A stretch of DNA of 64,000 nt from Cellulosimicrobium cellulans (GTDB lineage: Bacteria > Actinomycetota > Actinomycetes > Actinomycetales > Cellulomonadaceae), in NCBI RefSeq assembly GCF_001722485.1, contig NZ_LWGL01000001.1, forward strand, positions 1-64,000, given 5' to 3'. Of this stretch, positions 51,339 through 59,935 are shown one piece after another; position 1 is the first letter of the stretch; each line of letters opens with the position of its first letter. A program made the translations under genes and the position numbers. The notes beneath the pieces were generated by a model. It had not been told where the DNA came from. It saw only the letters and a program-made list of their open reading frames with translations, and ran no database searches.

Positions 51339-51395
51339 GCGCCCCGCCCGGCCCGCGCCGTCCGCGACTGTGCCGTCCTGGCCGGGGCAGGCCGG

Positions 51396-52718
51396 TCAGC
51401 GCACGAGGCAGGGCCGCTTCGGGTCGAACGCCCAGCCCGGCACGAGGTACTGCATCGCCAGGGCGTCGTCCCGGGCGCCGAGGCCCTGCTCGCGGTAGAG
51501 CGCGTGCGCGGCCTCGACCTTGCCGCGGTCCAGCCGCACGCCGAGCCCCGGCGCGGACGGCACCTCGATCGCGCCGCCCCGGATCTGCAGCGGCTGCTCG
51601 GTGAGCCCCTGGCCGTCCTGCCAGATCCAGTGGGTGTCGAGCGCGGTGATGTCGCCCGGGGCGGCGGCGCCCACGTGCGCGAACATCGCGAGCGACACGT
51701 CGAAGTGGTTGTTGGAGTGCGAGCCCCACGTGAGGCCGAAGTCGGCGCACAGCTGGGCGACGCGGACCGACCCGGCCATCGTCCAGAAGTGCGGGTCGGC
51801 GAGCGGGATGTCGACCGCGTCGGTCCGGACCGCGTGGGCCATCTGGCGCCAGTCGGTCGCGATCATGTTCGTCGCCGTGCGCAAGCCGGTCGCGCGGCGG
51901 AACTCCGCCATGACCTCGCGCCCCGAGTAGCCGCCCTCGGCGCCGCACGGGTCCTCGGCGTAGGCGAGTACCTCGTCCTGCCCGCGCAGGAGGCGGACGG
52001 CGTCGGCCAGGAGCCAGCCGCCGTTCGGGTCGAGGGTGATCCTGGCCTCCGGGAACCGCTCGTGCAGCGCCGTGACGGCGGCGAGCTCCTCCTCGCCGGC
52101 CAGCACCCCGCCCTTGAGCTTGAAGTCCTCGAACCCGTACCGGGCGCTCGCGGCCTCCGCCAGGCGCACGACCGCCTCGGGCGTGAGCGCCTCCTCGCGC
52201 CGCACGCGCTCCCAGTCGTCGGCGCCGTCGGGCTCGCGCAGGTACGGCAGGTCGGTGCGGTCCGGGTCGCCGACGTAGAAGAGGTAGCCGAGCACGGGGA
52301 CGCTCGTGCGCTGCTGCCCGTCCCCCAGGAGCTCCGCGACGGGCAGGCCCTGCTCCTGGCCGGCCAGGTCGAGGAGCGCCGACTCGAGGGCGGTGACCGC
52401 GTGCACGGTCGTGCGCAGGTCGAACGTCTGCAGCCCGCGGCCGCCGGTGTCCCGGCCGGCGAAGCGGGCGGCGACCTCGCGCAGGAGCGAGCGGTACCGC
52501 GCTACGGGGCGGCCCACGAGCAGGTCCGCGGCGTCGGCGATCGTCGCCCGGATCCGCTCGCCGCCGGGCACCTCGCCGACGCCCTCACGGCCGTCGCTGT
52601 CGGTCACGATCGCGATGTTGCGCGTGAAGTAGGGCGCGTGCGCCCCGCTGAGGTTGAGCAGCATCGAGTCGTGGCCCGCCACGGGCACCACGTCGACCCG
52701 GGCGATGGTCGCGCTCAT
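51396..52718 (-). CDS. gudD: glucarate dehydratase
   Basis: A 440-residue enolase-superfamily enzyme converting D-glucarate (and L-idarate) to 5-keto-4-deoxy-D-glucarate. Motifs in order: general base pair in [11 protein letters not shown] (KxK), metal ligands [28 protein letters not shown] and [10 protein letters not shown] (Asn), and the catalytic His in [17 protein letters not shown], all as in GudD. Length matches. Start ATG 52718 with GAGGTG 7 nt upstream. Transcribed away from the LysR regulator from a promoter that shares the island's GATGC/ATGC-TGGAC layout. First step of the diacid pathway encoded here. Confidence 0.93.
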   Translation of the reverse strand: MSATIARVDVVPVAGHDSMLLNLSGAHAPYFTRNIAIVTDSDGREGVGEVPGGERIRATIADAADLLVGRPVARYRSLLREVAARFAGRDTGGRGLQTFDLRTTVHAVTALESALLDLAGQEQGLPVAELLGDGQQRTSVPVLGYLFYVGDPDRTDLPYLREPDGADDWERVRREEALTPEAVVRLAEAASARYGFEDFKLKGGVLAGEEELAAVTALHERFPEARITLDPNGGWLLADAVRLLRGQDEVLAYAEDPCGAEGGYSGREVMAEFRRATGLRTATNMIATDWRQMAHAVRTDAVDIPLADPHFWTMAGSVRVAQLCADFGLTWGSHSNNHFDVSLAMFAHVGAAAPGDITALDTHWIWQDGQGLTEQPLQIRGGAIEVPSAPGLGVRLDRGKVEAAHALYREQGLGARDDALAMQYLVPGWAFDPKRPCLVR

Positions 52719-52758
52719 GGATGGACACCTCGTCGTCGTCGTCGGAGCGGTGGGCACG

Positions 52759-52825
52759 ACGCTAGGGACCGGCACCGATGCCTGTCCAGGTTCTCTTGCG
52801 CATCCGACGATGCGCCGCAGGCATC
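52759..52825 (-). promoter_or_regulatory. gudD promoter with LysR-type sites
   Basis: Reading the minus strand: GATGC-N7-GCATC (52825-52809), 5 nt, ATGC (52803-52800), then CTGGAC as -35 (52789-52784), 19-nt spacer and TAGCGT as -10 (52764-52759). The dyad has the T-N11-A core and is centred about 65 nt upstream of the predicted +1. The same elements at the same spacing occur before tctC and garR. Confidence 0.75.
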
Positions 52826-52835
52826 GCCGCGCGCC

Positions 52836-53747
52836 TCAGGGGCCCATCGAGGCGACGACCTTGAGCACGCGGCGCAGCGCCGGGGTCGCGTGCTCGCGGG
52901 ACCAGATGGCGTGCAGCTCGACCGGGCGCTCGGGGTCCGCGTCGAGCCGGGTGTCGCCCCCGTGGTGCACGAGGGGGCGGAACACCACGCCCTCGACGCG
53001 CAGCGACTGGGCGGACGCCGGGACGAGCGACACGCCCTGCTCGGCCGCGACGAGCAGCATGACCGTGAGCACCTGGTGGACCGACTGCTCGATCCGCGGG
53101 TGGGCGTTGGCGAGGAACCGCACGAGCAGCTCGTGGAAGTACCGCGACTGCTGCGGGTGGTAGCCGATCACCGCCTGCCCCTCGAAGTCGTCGGCGGTGA
53201 GCGGGCGGTCGAGCGAGGCCAGCGGGTGGGACTCGGGCACGACCGCGACGAGCGGCTCGCGGAGGATGACGCGCGACGCCGTGAGCGTGGTGTCGAACGG
53301 GGGACGGGCGAGACCGATGTCGAGCTCGCGCCGCCGGATGCCCTCCACCTGCGCCATGGTCACGCGCTCGGAGAGGAGGACGTCGACGTCGGGCAGCTCG
53401 GTGGCGAGCCGGCGCAGGAGGGGGCCCAGCACCGAGACCGCGGAGACGGCCGTGAACCCCAGGCGGACGACGCCGGCGGCGCCCGCGTCGATGCGGCGGG
53501 TCCGGTCCCCGGCGGCCTCGACGAGGCTGAGCATCCGGTACGACTCCTCGAGGAAGGCCGCCCCCGCCGCCGTGAGCTCGACCCGGCGGTTGTCGCGCTC
53601 GAGCAGCCGGGCGCCGACGGCCCGCTCCAGCTTCTGGATCTGCCGCGACAGGGGCGGCTGCGTCATGCGGAGCCGTTCCGCCGCGCGGCCGAAGTGCAGC
53701 TCCTCGGCCACGGCGACGAAGGAACGCACCTGCTCGAACGTGATCAC
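52836..53747 (-). CDS. LysR-family regulator of sugar-diacid island
   Basis: A 303-residue LysR protein with a textbook N-terminus (ITFEQVRSFVAVAEELHFGR, AAERLRMTQPPLSRQIQKLE, LLERDNRRVELTAAGAAFLE). Effector domain: VRLGFTAVSAVSVLGPLLRR, LDIGLARPPFDTTLTASRVI, AEQGVSLVPASAQSLRV. The GTG at 53747 is decided by GGAGA at about 7 nt; similarity starts exactly there. It sits between gudD and the divergent tct operon, whose promoters share LysR-type dyads, so it is the best candidate activator, with glucarate or a pathway intermediate as inducer. Confidence 0.92.
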   Translation of the reverse strand: MITFEQVRSFVAVAEELHFGRAAERLRMTQPPLSRQIQKLERAVGARLLERDNRRVELTAAGAAFLEESYRMLSLVEAAGDRTRRIDAGAAGVVRLGFTAVSAVSVLGPLLRRLATELPDVDVLLSERVTMAQVEGIRRRELDIGLARPPFDTTLTASRVILREPLVAVVPESHPLASLDRPLTADDFEGQAVIGYHPQQSRYFHELLVRFLANAHPRIEQSVHQVLTVMLLVAAEQGVSLVPASAQSLRVEGVVFRPLVHHGGDTRLDADPERPVELHAIWSREHATPALRRVLKVVASMGP

Positions 53748-53761
53748 GGGGGTCTCCTGAC

Positions 53762-53828
53762 GATGCGCGAAGTGGAACACCCCATGCCGAACGGGGCTTG
53801 GACGGGCATCGTCGCACACGTCTAGTGT
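53762..53828 (+). promoter_or_regulatory. tctC promoter with LysR-type sites
   Basis: GATGC (53762-53766; its partner half-site is degenerate, GGAAC), ATGCC (53784-53788), TTGGAC -35 (53798-53803), 19-nt spacer, TAGTGT -10 (53823-53828). GGCTTGGACGGGCAT (53795-53809) matches the garR promoter at 14 of 15 positions. The upstream site is also close to the divergent lysR start. Confidence 0.75.
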
Positions 53829-53862
53829 CGTGAGTCACAGCGTTCGGACAAGGAGTGCAACG

Positions 53863-54867
53863 ATGCGCCACCACACCATGCGCCTGGCCGTCCCGCTCGG
53901 GACGGCGGCCCTCATCCTCTCGGCCTGCAGCGGGGTCGAGACCACGACCGGCGGCGGTGACGAGACCGCGCAGGACTACCCCACGGGCAGCGTCGAGATG
54001 CTCGTCGGGGCCTCGGCGGGCGGCTCGTCCGACCTCATCAGCCGGGCCGTCTCCCAGGGACTGTCCGAGTCGCTCGGGCAGTCGTTCCCGGTGATCAACC
54101 GCGAGGGGGCGAACGGCGCGATCGCCGCCGCGGAGCTCGCCTCCGCCGAGCCGGACGGGTCGACGATCGCGATCCAGAACGCCTCGCTCTTCGCCATCAC
54201 GCCGCTCGCGGTGAGCGAGGACGAGGTGACGAGCATCGAGGACTTCGACGTCGTCCACGGCATCTCGCGCGACGACTACGTCATGGTCGCCCCCGCCGGC
54301 GGGCCGTACTCGACGCTCGACGCGGTCAAGGGCGCGACGTCGACCGTCACCTACGGCACGACGGGCGTCGGCACCGGCGCCCAGGTGTCCTGCGCGCTGC
54401 TGCTCGGCAGCGCGGGCGTCCAGGGCGAGGCGGTGCCGTTCGACGGCGGCGCCCCGGCCCTCACCGCCGTCCTCGGCGGCCAGGTCGACACGGCGTGCCT
54501 GCAGGTCGGCGAGGCGATCGAGAACATCGAGTCCGGCAAGCTCGCGCCGCTCGCGGTGTTCGGGCCGGAGCGCATCGAGTACCTGCCCGACGTGCCGACC
54601 GCGCAGGAGCAGGGCCTCGACGTCGAGGTGGCGCAGTACCGCTTCCTCACCGTGCCGAAGGGCACGCCGGACGCCGTCAAGGACGCTCTGGTCCAGGGCC
54701 TGCAGGACACGTTCGAGTCGGAGGAGTACCAGTCCTTCAACGAGCAGAACAGCCTCACGCCCATGGAGATCCCCGGCGACGAGGTCGTGGCCCAGCTCGA
54801 GGAGGACAAGCAGCGGTACGCCGACCTGGTCGAGGAGTACGGCATCGACCTCGGCGGCGAGGGCTGA
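53863..54867 (+). CDS. tripartite tricarboxylate transporter substrate-binding lipoprotein (TctC/Bug)
   Basis: A 334-residue exported binding protein. Lipobox SAC in LILSACSGVETTT. The Bug/TctC fold shows VEMLVGASAGGSSDLISRAV (cargo-carboxylate loop), VINREGANGAIAAAELASAE, TYGTTGVGTGAQVSCALLLG and LPDVPTAQEQGLDVEV. It binds a di- or tricarboxylate outside the cell; in this context a hexarate is likely. Start ATG 53863 with AGGAG 8 nt upstream. First gene of tctC-tctB-tctA-usp-gudD2. Confidence 0.92.
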   Translation: MRHHTMRLAVPLGTAALILSACSGVETTTGGGDETAQDYPTGSVEMLVGASAGGSSDLISRAVSQGLSESLGQSFPVINREGANGAIAAAELASAEPDGSTIAIQNASLFAITPLAVSEDEVTSIEDFDVVHGISRDDYVMVAPAGGPYSTLDAVKGATSTVTYGTTGVGTGAQVSCALLLGSAGVQGEAVPFDGGAPALTAVLGGQVDTACLQVGEAIENIESGKLAPLAVFGPERIEYLPDVPTAQEQGLDVEVAQYRFLTVPKGTPDAVKDALVQGLQDTFESEEYQSFNEQNSLTPMEIPGDEVVAQLEEDKQRYADLVEEYGIDLGGEG

Positions 54868-54895
54868 CCCGGCGGGACGCGGAGGAGGTCAGCGG

Positions 54896-55435
54896 ATGAG
54901 CCAGGAGCACGCCCCGCAGCGGGACGAGACCGGGCGCGACATCCTCGTCGAGCTCGAGGAGGAGGTCGCGCGCGAGCTCGCGGAGGAGCGCCCGCCGCAC
55001 GGCGGGCCCGGCTACCAGGTGGTCGGGGCCCTCGTGACCATCGCCCTCGGGGTCGGCGGCGCCGTCCTGGCGCTCGGGTACGGGCTCGGGTCGCTCGAGC
55101 GGCCCGGGCCGGGCCTGTGGCCCTTCGCCGTGAGCGTCGTGATCGCGGTCCTCGGGGTCGTGCTCCTCGTCGGCGGGCGCCACGGCGAGGACACGGAGGA
55201 GTTCACGCGCTCCAGCCTCGTCCCGGCGGTCGCCGTCGTGACGTTCGTCGCGCTCGGCGCGCTCATGCCGCTGATCGGGTTCGAGATCCCGGCCCTGCTG
55301 CTGTGCGCCGTCTGGCTGCGGCTGCTCGGCGGGGAGTCGTGGCGCAGCACCGTCCTCGTGTCGGTGGGCGCGGTCGCGGTCTTCTACGTCCTGTTCATCT
55401 ACGGGCTGCGCGTGCCGCTGCCCCACCTGATCTGA
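54896..55435 (+). CDS. tripartite tricarboxylate transporter small subunit (TctB)
   Basis: A 179-residue protein with an acidic cytoplasmic N-terminus (about 35 residues) and four hydrophobic segments (VVGALVTIALGVGGAVLALG, GLWPFAVSVVIAVLGVVLLV, LVPAVAVVTFVALGALMPLI, VLVSVGAVAVFYVLFIYGLR). GPGLWPF is the conserved TctB turn. The small membrane subunit of the tripartite transporter. Strong GGAGGAGG box before the ATG. 28 bp after tctC and 10 bp before tctA. Confidence 0.9.
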   Translation: MSQEHAPQRDETGRDILVELEEEVARELAEERPPHGGPGYQVVGALVTIALGVGGAVLALGYGLGSLERPGPGLWPFAVSVVIAVLGVVLLVGGRHGEDTEEFTRSSLVPAVAVVTFVALGALMPLIGFEIPALLLCAVWLRLLGGESWRSTVLVSVGAVAVFYVLFIYGLRVPLPHLI

Positions 55436-55445
55436 GGGAGGCGAC

Positions 55446-56990
55446 GTGGACCTGACCGCCTTCCTCGACGGCTTCGCGCTCGTCACCCAGCCGACCAACC
55501 TGCTCTACTGCCTGGTCGGCGTGCTGATCGGCATGCTCATCGGCGTCCTGCCCGGGCTCGGCCCGGCCGCGACGATCGCGATCCTCCTGCCGATCACGTA
55601 CACGATCGACCCCGTCTCCGCGATCATCATGCTCGCGGGCATCTACTACGGCGCCCAGTACGGCGGCACCATCACCTCGGTGCTGCTGCGCCTGCCGGGC
55701 GAGGCGTCGTCCGTGGTCACCGTCTTCGACGGCTTCGCGCTCGCGAAGCAGGGCAGGGCCGGCACGGCGCTCGGCATCTCCGCCGTCGGGTCGTTCGTCG
55801 GCGCGACGGTCTCCATCATCGGACTGACGCTCCTCGCGCCGCTCGTCGCGCAGTGGGCCCTGGACTTCGGCCCGCCCGAGTACGCGGCGCTCGCGCTGCT
55901 CGGCGTGCTGCTCGTCGCGTCCATCGGCAGCGGCGGCATGGTCAAGGCGATGATCTCCGCCTCGCTCGGGCTCCTGCTCGCCACGATCGGCCGGGACTCG
56001 TTCAGCGGGGCGCAGCGGTTCACGTTCGACAGCCTGCAGCTGTCCGACGGCATCGACTTCGTCATCGTCGCGATGGGCCTGTTCGGCGTCGGCGAGATCC
56101 TCTACAACCTTGAGCAGCGGCACGGCAAGCCCCACGTCCCCGCGGCGGTGGCCAACGTCTGGCCGTCGCGCAAGGAGCTGCGGGAGTCGTCGGGGGCGAT
56201 CGGGCGCGGGTCGGTGATCGGCTTCGTCCTGGGCGTGCTGCCCGGCGGTGGCGCGGTGATGGCGTCGCTCGCGGCCTACGCGACGGAGAAGCGCGTCAGC
56301 AAGCGGCCCGAGCGGTTCGGGCGCGGCGCCATCGAGGGCGTCGCGGCGCCCGAGACGGCGAACAACGCGGCGGCGACGTCGTCGTTCATCCCGCTGCTGA
56401 CGATCGGCATCCCGGCCAACGCGTCGATGGCGATGCTCTTCGGCGCGCTGCTCATCCTCGGCATCAGCCCGGGCCCCCAGCTCGTCGACGAGAACCCCGA
56501 CCTGTTCTGGGGCGTCATCAACTCGATGTACATCGGGAACCTGATCCTGCTCGTGCTGAGCATCCCGCTGGTCGGCCTGTTCGTCCGCGTCCTGCGCGTG
56601 CGGCCGGCGATCCTCGCCCCGCTCACCGCGCTGATCACCGTCCTCGGCGTCTACACGATCAACAACTCGACCTTCGACATCTTCGTGATGATCGTGTTCG
56701 GCGTCATCGGCTACCTCATGAAGAAGCTCGGCTTCGAGCCCGGTCCGATGGTCCTCGCCTTCGTCCTCGGGTCGATCGTGGAGTCGAGCGTGCGGCGGTC
56801 GCTGCTGATCTTCGGCGGCGACCCGACCGGCTTCTTCACGCGCCCGATCTCGGGGACGCTGCTGGCGGTGTTCGTCCTGGTCGCCCTGTGGCCCGCCGTG
56901 AAGATGCTGCGCGATCGCCGCGCCGCCGCCCGGTCGTCCGCCGGCTCGCCGCAGGACACCGACACCTCCCGGAGAAAGGCGCACCGATGA
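55446..56990 (+). CDS. tripartite tricarboxylate transporter large permease (TctA)
   Basis: A 514-residue permease with about 12 helices. The duplicated TctA motif is visible: GVLIGMLIGVLPGLGPAATI (about 20-39) and IGFVLGVLPGGGAVMASLAA (second copy), with YYGAQYGGTITSVLLRLPGE and EGVAAPETANNAAATSSFIP between. It carries out cation-coupled uptake of the carboxylate delivered by TctC. GTG start with GGGAGG. The last codon overlaps the usp ATG (ATGA), so the stress-protein gene is translated with it. Confidence 0.93.
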   Translation: MDLTAFLDGFALVTQPTNLLYCLVGVLIGMLIGVLPGLGPAATIAILLPITYTIDPVSAIIMLAGIYYGAQYGGTITSVLLRLPGEASSVVTVFDGFALAKQGRAGTALGISAVGSFVGATVSIIGLTLLAPLVAQWALDFGPPEYAALALLGVLLVASIGSGGMVKAMISASLGLLLATIGRDSFSGAQRFTFDSLQLSDGIDFVIVAMGLFGVGEILYNLEQRHGKPHVPAAVANVWPSRKELRESSGAIGRGSVIGFVLGVLPGGGAVMASLAAYATEKRVSKRPERFGRGAIEGVAAPETANNAAATSSFIPLLTIGIPANASMAMLFGALLILGISPGPQLVDENPDLFWGVINSMYIGNLILLVLSIPLVGLFVRVLRVRPAILAPLTALITVLGVYTINNSTFDIFVMIVFGVIGYLMKKLGFEPGPMVLAFVLGSIVESSVRRSLLIFGGDPTGFFTRPISGTLLAVFVLVALWPAVKMLRDRRAAARSSAGSPQDTDTSRRKAHR

Positions 56991-57382
56991 CCCTCCTGAT
57001 CGGCTACATCCCCACCCCCGTCGGCGAGGCGGCGTTCGAGGCGGCGCTGGCCGAGGCGGCCGTGCACGGCGAGGACGTCGTCATCGTCAACAGCGCCCGG
57101 CGGGGTGCGACGGTCGACGCCGACCTGGTGGACGACGCGGCGGCGGACGAGCTCGTCGCGCGGGCGTCGGCGGCGGGCGTGCCCGCACGCGTCGCGCGCG
57201 CCACGCACGGGCACGACATGGTGGAGACGTTCGACGAGCTCGTCCGGAGCACCGGTGCCCGGATGATTGTCATCGGCCTGCGCCGCCGGTCGCCCGTCGG
57301 CAAGCTCGTCATGGGCAGCGACGCGCAGCGGATCCTCCTGGAGGCCGGCGTCCCCGTGCTCGCCGTCAAGGCGCCTGCATGA
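56987..57382 (+). CDS. universal stress protein, UspA family
   Basis: A 131-residue single UspA domain. It starts TLLIGYIPTPVGEAAFEAAL and has the ATP-binding signature G-x2-G-x8/9-G-S near the C-terminus (IVIGLRRRSPVGKLVMGSDA) and VPVLAVK. It overlaps both tctA and the following dehydratase gene by 4 bp (ATGA both times), so it is made in fixed ratio with the transporter and enzyme. A regulatory or nucleotide-sensing role on transport is an inference from this coupling. Confidence 0.88.
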   Translation: MTLLIGYIPTPVGEAAFEAALAEAAVHGEDVVIVNSARRGATVDADLVDDAAADELVARASAAGVPARVARATHGHDMVETFDELVRSTGARMIVIGLRRRSPVGKLVMGSDAQRILLEAGVPVLAVKAPA

Positions 57383-58668
57383 CCTCGCGGGTCAGCCGGG
57401 CCAGCCGGGGCAGCCGCGTCAGCCGCGTCGTCGTCACCCCCGTCGCGTTCCGCGACCCGCCGCTGCTCAACGTGGTGGGCGTGCACCAGCCGTGGGCGCT
57501 GCGGGCGCTCGTCGAGGTGCACACCGACGCGGGGCTGGTCGGGCTGGGGGAGACGTACGCCGACGAGACCCACCTCGCCCGGCTCGAGGCGGTCGCGGCC
57601 GCGCTGCCGGGTCACGACCCGTGGGACCTGCACGGACTGCAGCGCCTCGTGACCGACGTCCTCGGCCGCGCGACCGGCGGGGCGGGCGCGTCGTTCGGGG
57701 GGATGCTCGACCTCGGGTCCGCCGTCCCGACGGTGCTGTCGCCGTTCGAGGTGGCGTGCTTCGACCTCATGGGGCGCGAGACCGGCCGGCCGGTGAGCGA
57801 CCTGCTCGGCGGCGCCGTCCGCGACCGCGTCCCGTTCAGCGGGTACCTGTTTTACAAGTGGGCCGGGCACCCCGGCATGCCCGAGGACGACTGGGGCGCG
57901 GCGCTCGACCCCGACGGCGTCGTCGCGCAGGCGCGGCGCATGGTCGACGGCTGGGGGTTCGGCTCGCTCAAGCTCAAGGGCGGCGTCCTGCCCCCGGACG
58001 AGGAGTGCGCGGCGCTCGAGGCGCTGCACGCGGCGTTCCCCGGCATGCCCCTGCGGCTCGACCCCAACGGCGCGTGGACCCCGACGACGTCCGTCGAGGT
58101 GGCCGAGCGTCTCGCCGGCGTCGTGGAGTACCTGGAGGACCCGACGCCCGGCATCGACGGCATGGCGTACGTCGCGGCGCGCACCGACGTGCCGCTCGCG
58201 ACCAACATGTGCGTCATCGCGTTCGAGCACCTGCCCCCGGCGGTCGCGGCACGCGCGGTGCAGATCGTGCTGTCCGACCACCACCTGTGGGGCGGGCTGC
58301 GCGCGTCCGCGCTCCTCGGCGGGATCACCGAGACGTTCGGCATGGGCCTGTCGATGCACAGCAACTCGCACCTCGGCGTCTCCCTCGCGGCGATGGTGCA
58401 CCTCGCGGCCGCGACCCCGAACCTCACGTACGCGTGCGACACGCACTACCCGTGGAAGACGCAGGACGTGGTCGTCCCCGGCGTCCTCGCCTTCGAGGAC
58501 GGCGCCGTCGCGGTCCCGACGGGCCCGGGCCTCGGCGTCGAGCTCGACCGCGACCTGCTGGCCGAGCTGCACGAGCAGTACCTCACGTGCGGCGTGCGGC
58601 GCCGCGAGGACACGGTCTACATGCGGTCCGTCGACCCGGGGTTCACGCCGAACACCGCGCGCTGGTGA
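57379..58668 (+). CDS. enolase-superfamily sugar-diacid dehydratase, glucarate-dehydratase-like
   Basis: A 429-residue second GudD-family enzyme. Motifs: SLKLKGGVLPPDEE (KxK base), RLDPNGAWTP, EYLEDPTPGIDGM, LATNMCVIA and catalytic-His segment MHSNSHLGVSLAAMVHLA. Key residues match active family members, but the second metal loop (DPTPG versus DPCGAEGG in gudD) and SHLG differ. Substrate is therefore probably another hexarate or stereoisomer. The first 17 residues are a Ser-Arg repeat (SRVSRASRGSRVSRV) from a 9-bp DNA repeat. Translationally coupled to usp. Last gene of the tct operon. Confidence 0.85.
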   Translation: MTSRVSRASRGSRVSRVVVTPVAFRDPPLLNVVGVHQPWALRALVEVHTDAGLVGLGETYADETHLARLEAVAAALPGHDPWDLHGLQRLVTDVLGRATGGAGASFGGMLDLGSAVPTVLSPFEVACFDLMGRETGRPVSDLLGGAVRDRVPFSGYLFYKWAGHPGMPEDDWGAALDPDGVVAQARRMVDGWGFGSLKLKGGVLPPDEECAALEALHAAFPGMPLRLDPNGAWTPTTSVEVAERLAGVVEYLEDPTPGIDGMAYVAARTDVPLATNMCVIAFEHLPPAVAARAVQIVLSDHHLWGGLRASALLGGITETFGMGLSMHSNSHLGVSLAAMVHLAAATPNLTYACDTHYPWKTQDVVVPGVLAFEDGAVAVPTGPGLGVELDRDLLAELHEQYLTCGVRRREDTVYMRSVDPGFTPNTARW

Positions 58669-58682
58669 TCGCGGGCGCCGAC

Positions 58683-58738
58683 GACGTCACCGCCCGGACG
58701 TCACCGCCCGGACGTCACCGCCCGGAGGTCACCGCCCG
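58683..58738. repeat. 14-bp tandem repeat, four copies
   Basis: Unit GACGTCACCGCCCG repeated four times head to tail (58683, 58697, 58711, 58725); the fourth has one change (GAGGTC). It fills the gap between two convergent genes and runs into the last codons of the minus-strand dehydratase gene. Probably a slippage-prone minisatellite. Confidence 0.9.
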
Positions 58739-59847
58739 AAGGTCACGGTCTCGCGCGTGAGGTCCCGCATGCGCCCGCTCAGCGTGATGCCGAGGCCGGG
58801 GCGGTCGGGGACCCGCATGCGGCCGTCGCGGATCTCCATGCGCTCCTCGAACAGCGGGTCCAGCCACTCGAAGTGCTCGACCCACGGCTCGGTCGGGTAC
58901 GCCGCGGCGAGGTGGAGGTGGATCTCCATCGCGTAGTGCGGGGCGAGCGCGAGCCCGGCGTGGGCGGCGAGGGCCGCGAACTGCAGGAACGGCGTGATGC
59001 CGCCGATCCGCGGCGCGTCGGGCTGCACGATCCCGCGGTAGCCGGCGTCGAGGAGCGCCATGTGCTCGGGGACCGACGTGAGCATCTCCCCGGTCGCGAC
59101 GGGCGTGTCGAACGTCCGGGAGAGGTCGGCGTGCCCGACGGCGTCCCACGCGTCGAGCGGCTCCTCGATCCACACGAGGTCGAAGGGCTCGAGCGCCCGG
59201 CACATCCGCCGCGCGCGGGCGCGGTCCCACTGCTGGTTGGCGTCGACCATGAGCGGGGTGTCGCCGAGGTGCTCGCGCAGCGCCTCGACCCGGCGCAGGT
59301 CCTCGGCCCAGTCCGGCTGCCCGACCTTGAGCTTGATGCCGCCGATGCCCGCCTCGAGGGACGCGGTCGCGCGCTCCTTCACCTCGTCGACCGACGCCTG
59401 GAGGAACCCGCCCGAGGTGTTGTAGACGCGGCACGAGTCGCGGTGCGCGCCCAGCAGCCGCGCGAGCGGGAGGTCGGCGCGGCGCGCCTTGAGGTCCCAC
59501 AGCGCGACGTCGAGCGCGGCGATCGCCTGCGTGGCCACGCCGGACCGCCCGACGGACGCGCCCGCCCACAGCAGGGACGTGTAGACGCGCGGGATGTCGG
59601 ACGGGTCCTGCCCGAGGGCGACCTCGGCGACCTCCGCCAGGTGGCGGTACTGGGCGGGCCCGCCGGCGCGCTTGGAGTAGCTGAACCCGGTCCCGTGCAG
59701 GCCCTGCTCCGTCTCGACCTCGACGAAGAGCAGCGACGTCTCGGTGAGCGGCCGCTGGCGCCCGGTGAGCACCTTGGCGTCGCTCACCGGCCGGTCGAGC
59801 GGCAGCACGACGTGGGACAGCGTGAGCCGGCGGATGCGGTCGTTCAT
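58729..59847 (-). CDS. mandelate racemase/enolase-family dehydratase, galactarate/L-talarate type
   Basis: A 372-residue MR-subgroup enolase-superfamily enzyme. GIGGIKLKVGQPDWAED gives the KxK base, LMVDANQQWDRARAR the first metal Asp, VWIEEPLDAWD the Glu and VATGEMLTS the next; the His base lies in APHYAMEIHLHLAAAYPTEP. That last block is, from memory, characteristic of L-talarate/galactarate dehydratases, which make the same keto-deoxy-glucarate that the glucarate branch yields. The assignment is by motif and context, not proof. Start ATG 59847 with GAGGAG upstream. Divergent from garR; its C-terminal codons lie in the 14-bp repeat. Confidence 0.8.
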   Translation of the reverse strand: MNDRIRRLTLSHVVLPLDRPVSDAKVLTGRQRPLTETSLLFVEVETEQGLHGTGFSYSKRAGGPAQYRHLAEVAEVALGQDPSDIPRVYTSLLWAGASVGRSGVATQAIAALDVALWDLKARRADLPLARLLGAHRDSCRVYNTSGGFLQASVDEVKERATASLEAGIGGIKLKVGQPDWAEDLRRVEALREHLGDTPLMVDANQQWDRARARRMCRALEPFDLVWIEEPLDAWDAVGHADLSRTFDTPVATGEMLTSVPEHMALLDAGYRGIVQPDAPRIGGITPFLQFAALAAHAGLALAPHYAMEIHLHLAAAYPTEPWVEHFEWLDPLFEERMEIRDGRMRVPDRPGLGITLSGRMRDLTRETVTFGR

Positions 59848-59935
59848 GGGGCAGCTCCTCGACGTCGTCGTCGGTCAGGACGGGAATCCCTGCCAGAAGT
59901 GCACCACCGTCGGGGACCGATCTGTGCCGGATCCC

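Noticed and set aside
58683-58738. Short CRISPR array
   Set aside because: The repeats are 14 bp and directly adjacent without spacers, and no cas genes are present.
59848-59935. Fourth LysR-type promoter for the galactarate-type dehydratase gene
   Set aside because: The divergent GATGC-N7-GCATC dyad could serve it, but no YTGGAC -35 or TANNGT -10 at the conserved spacing was found on that strand.
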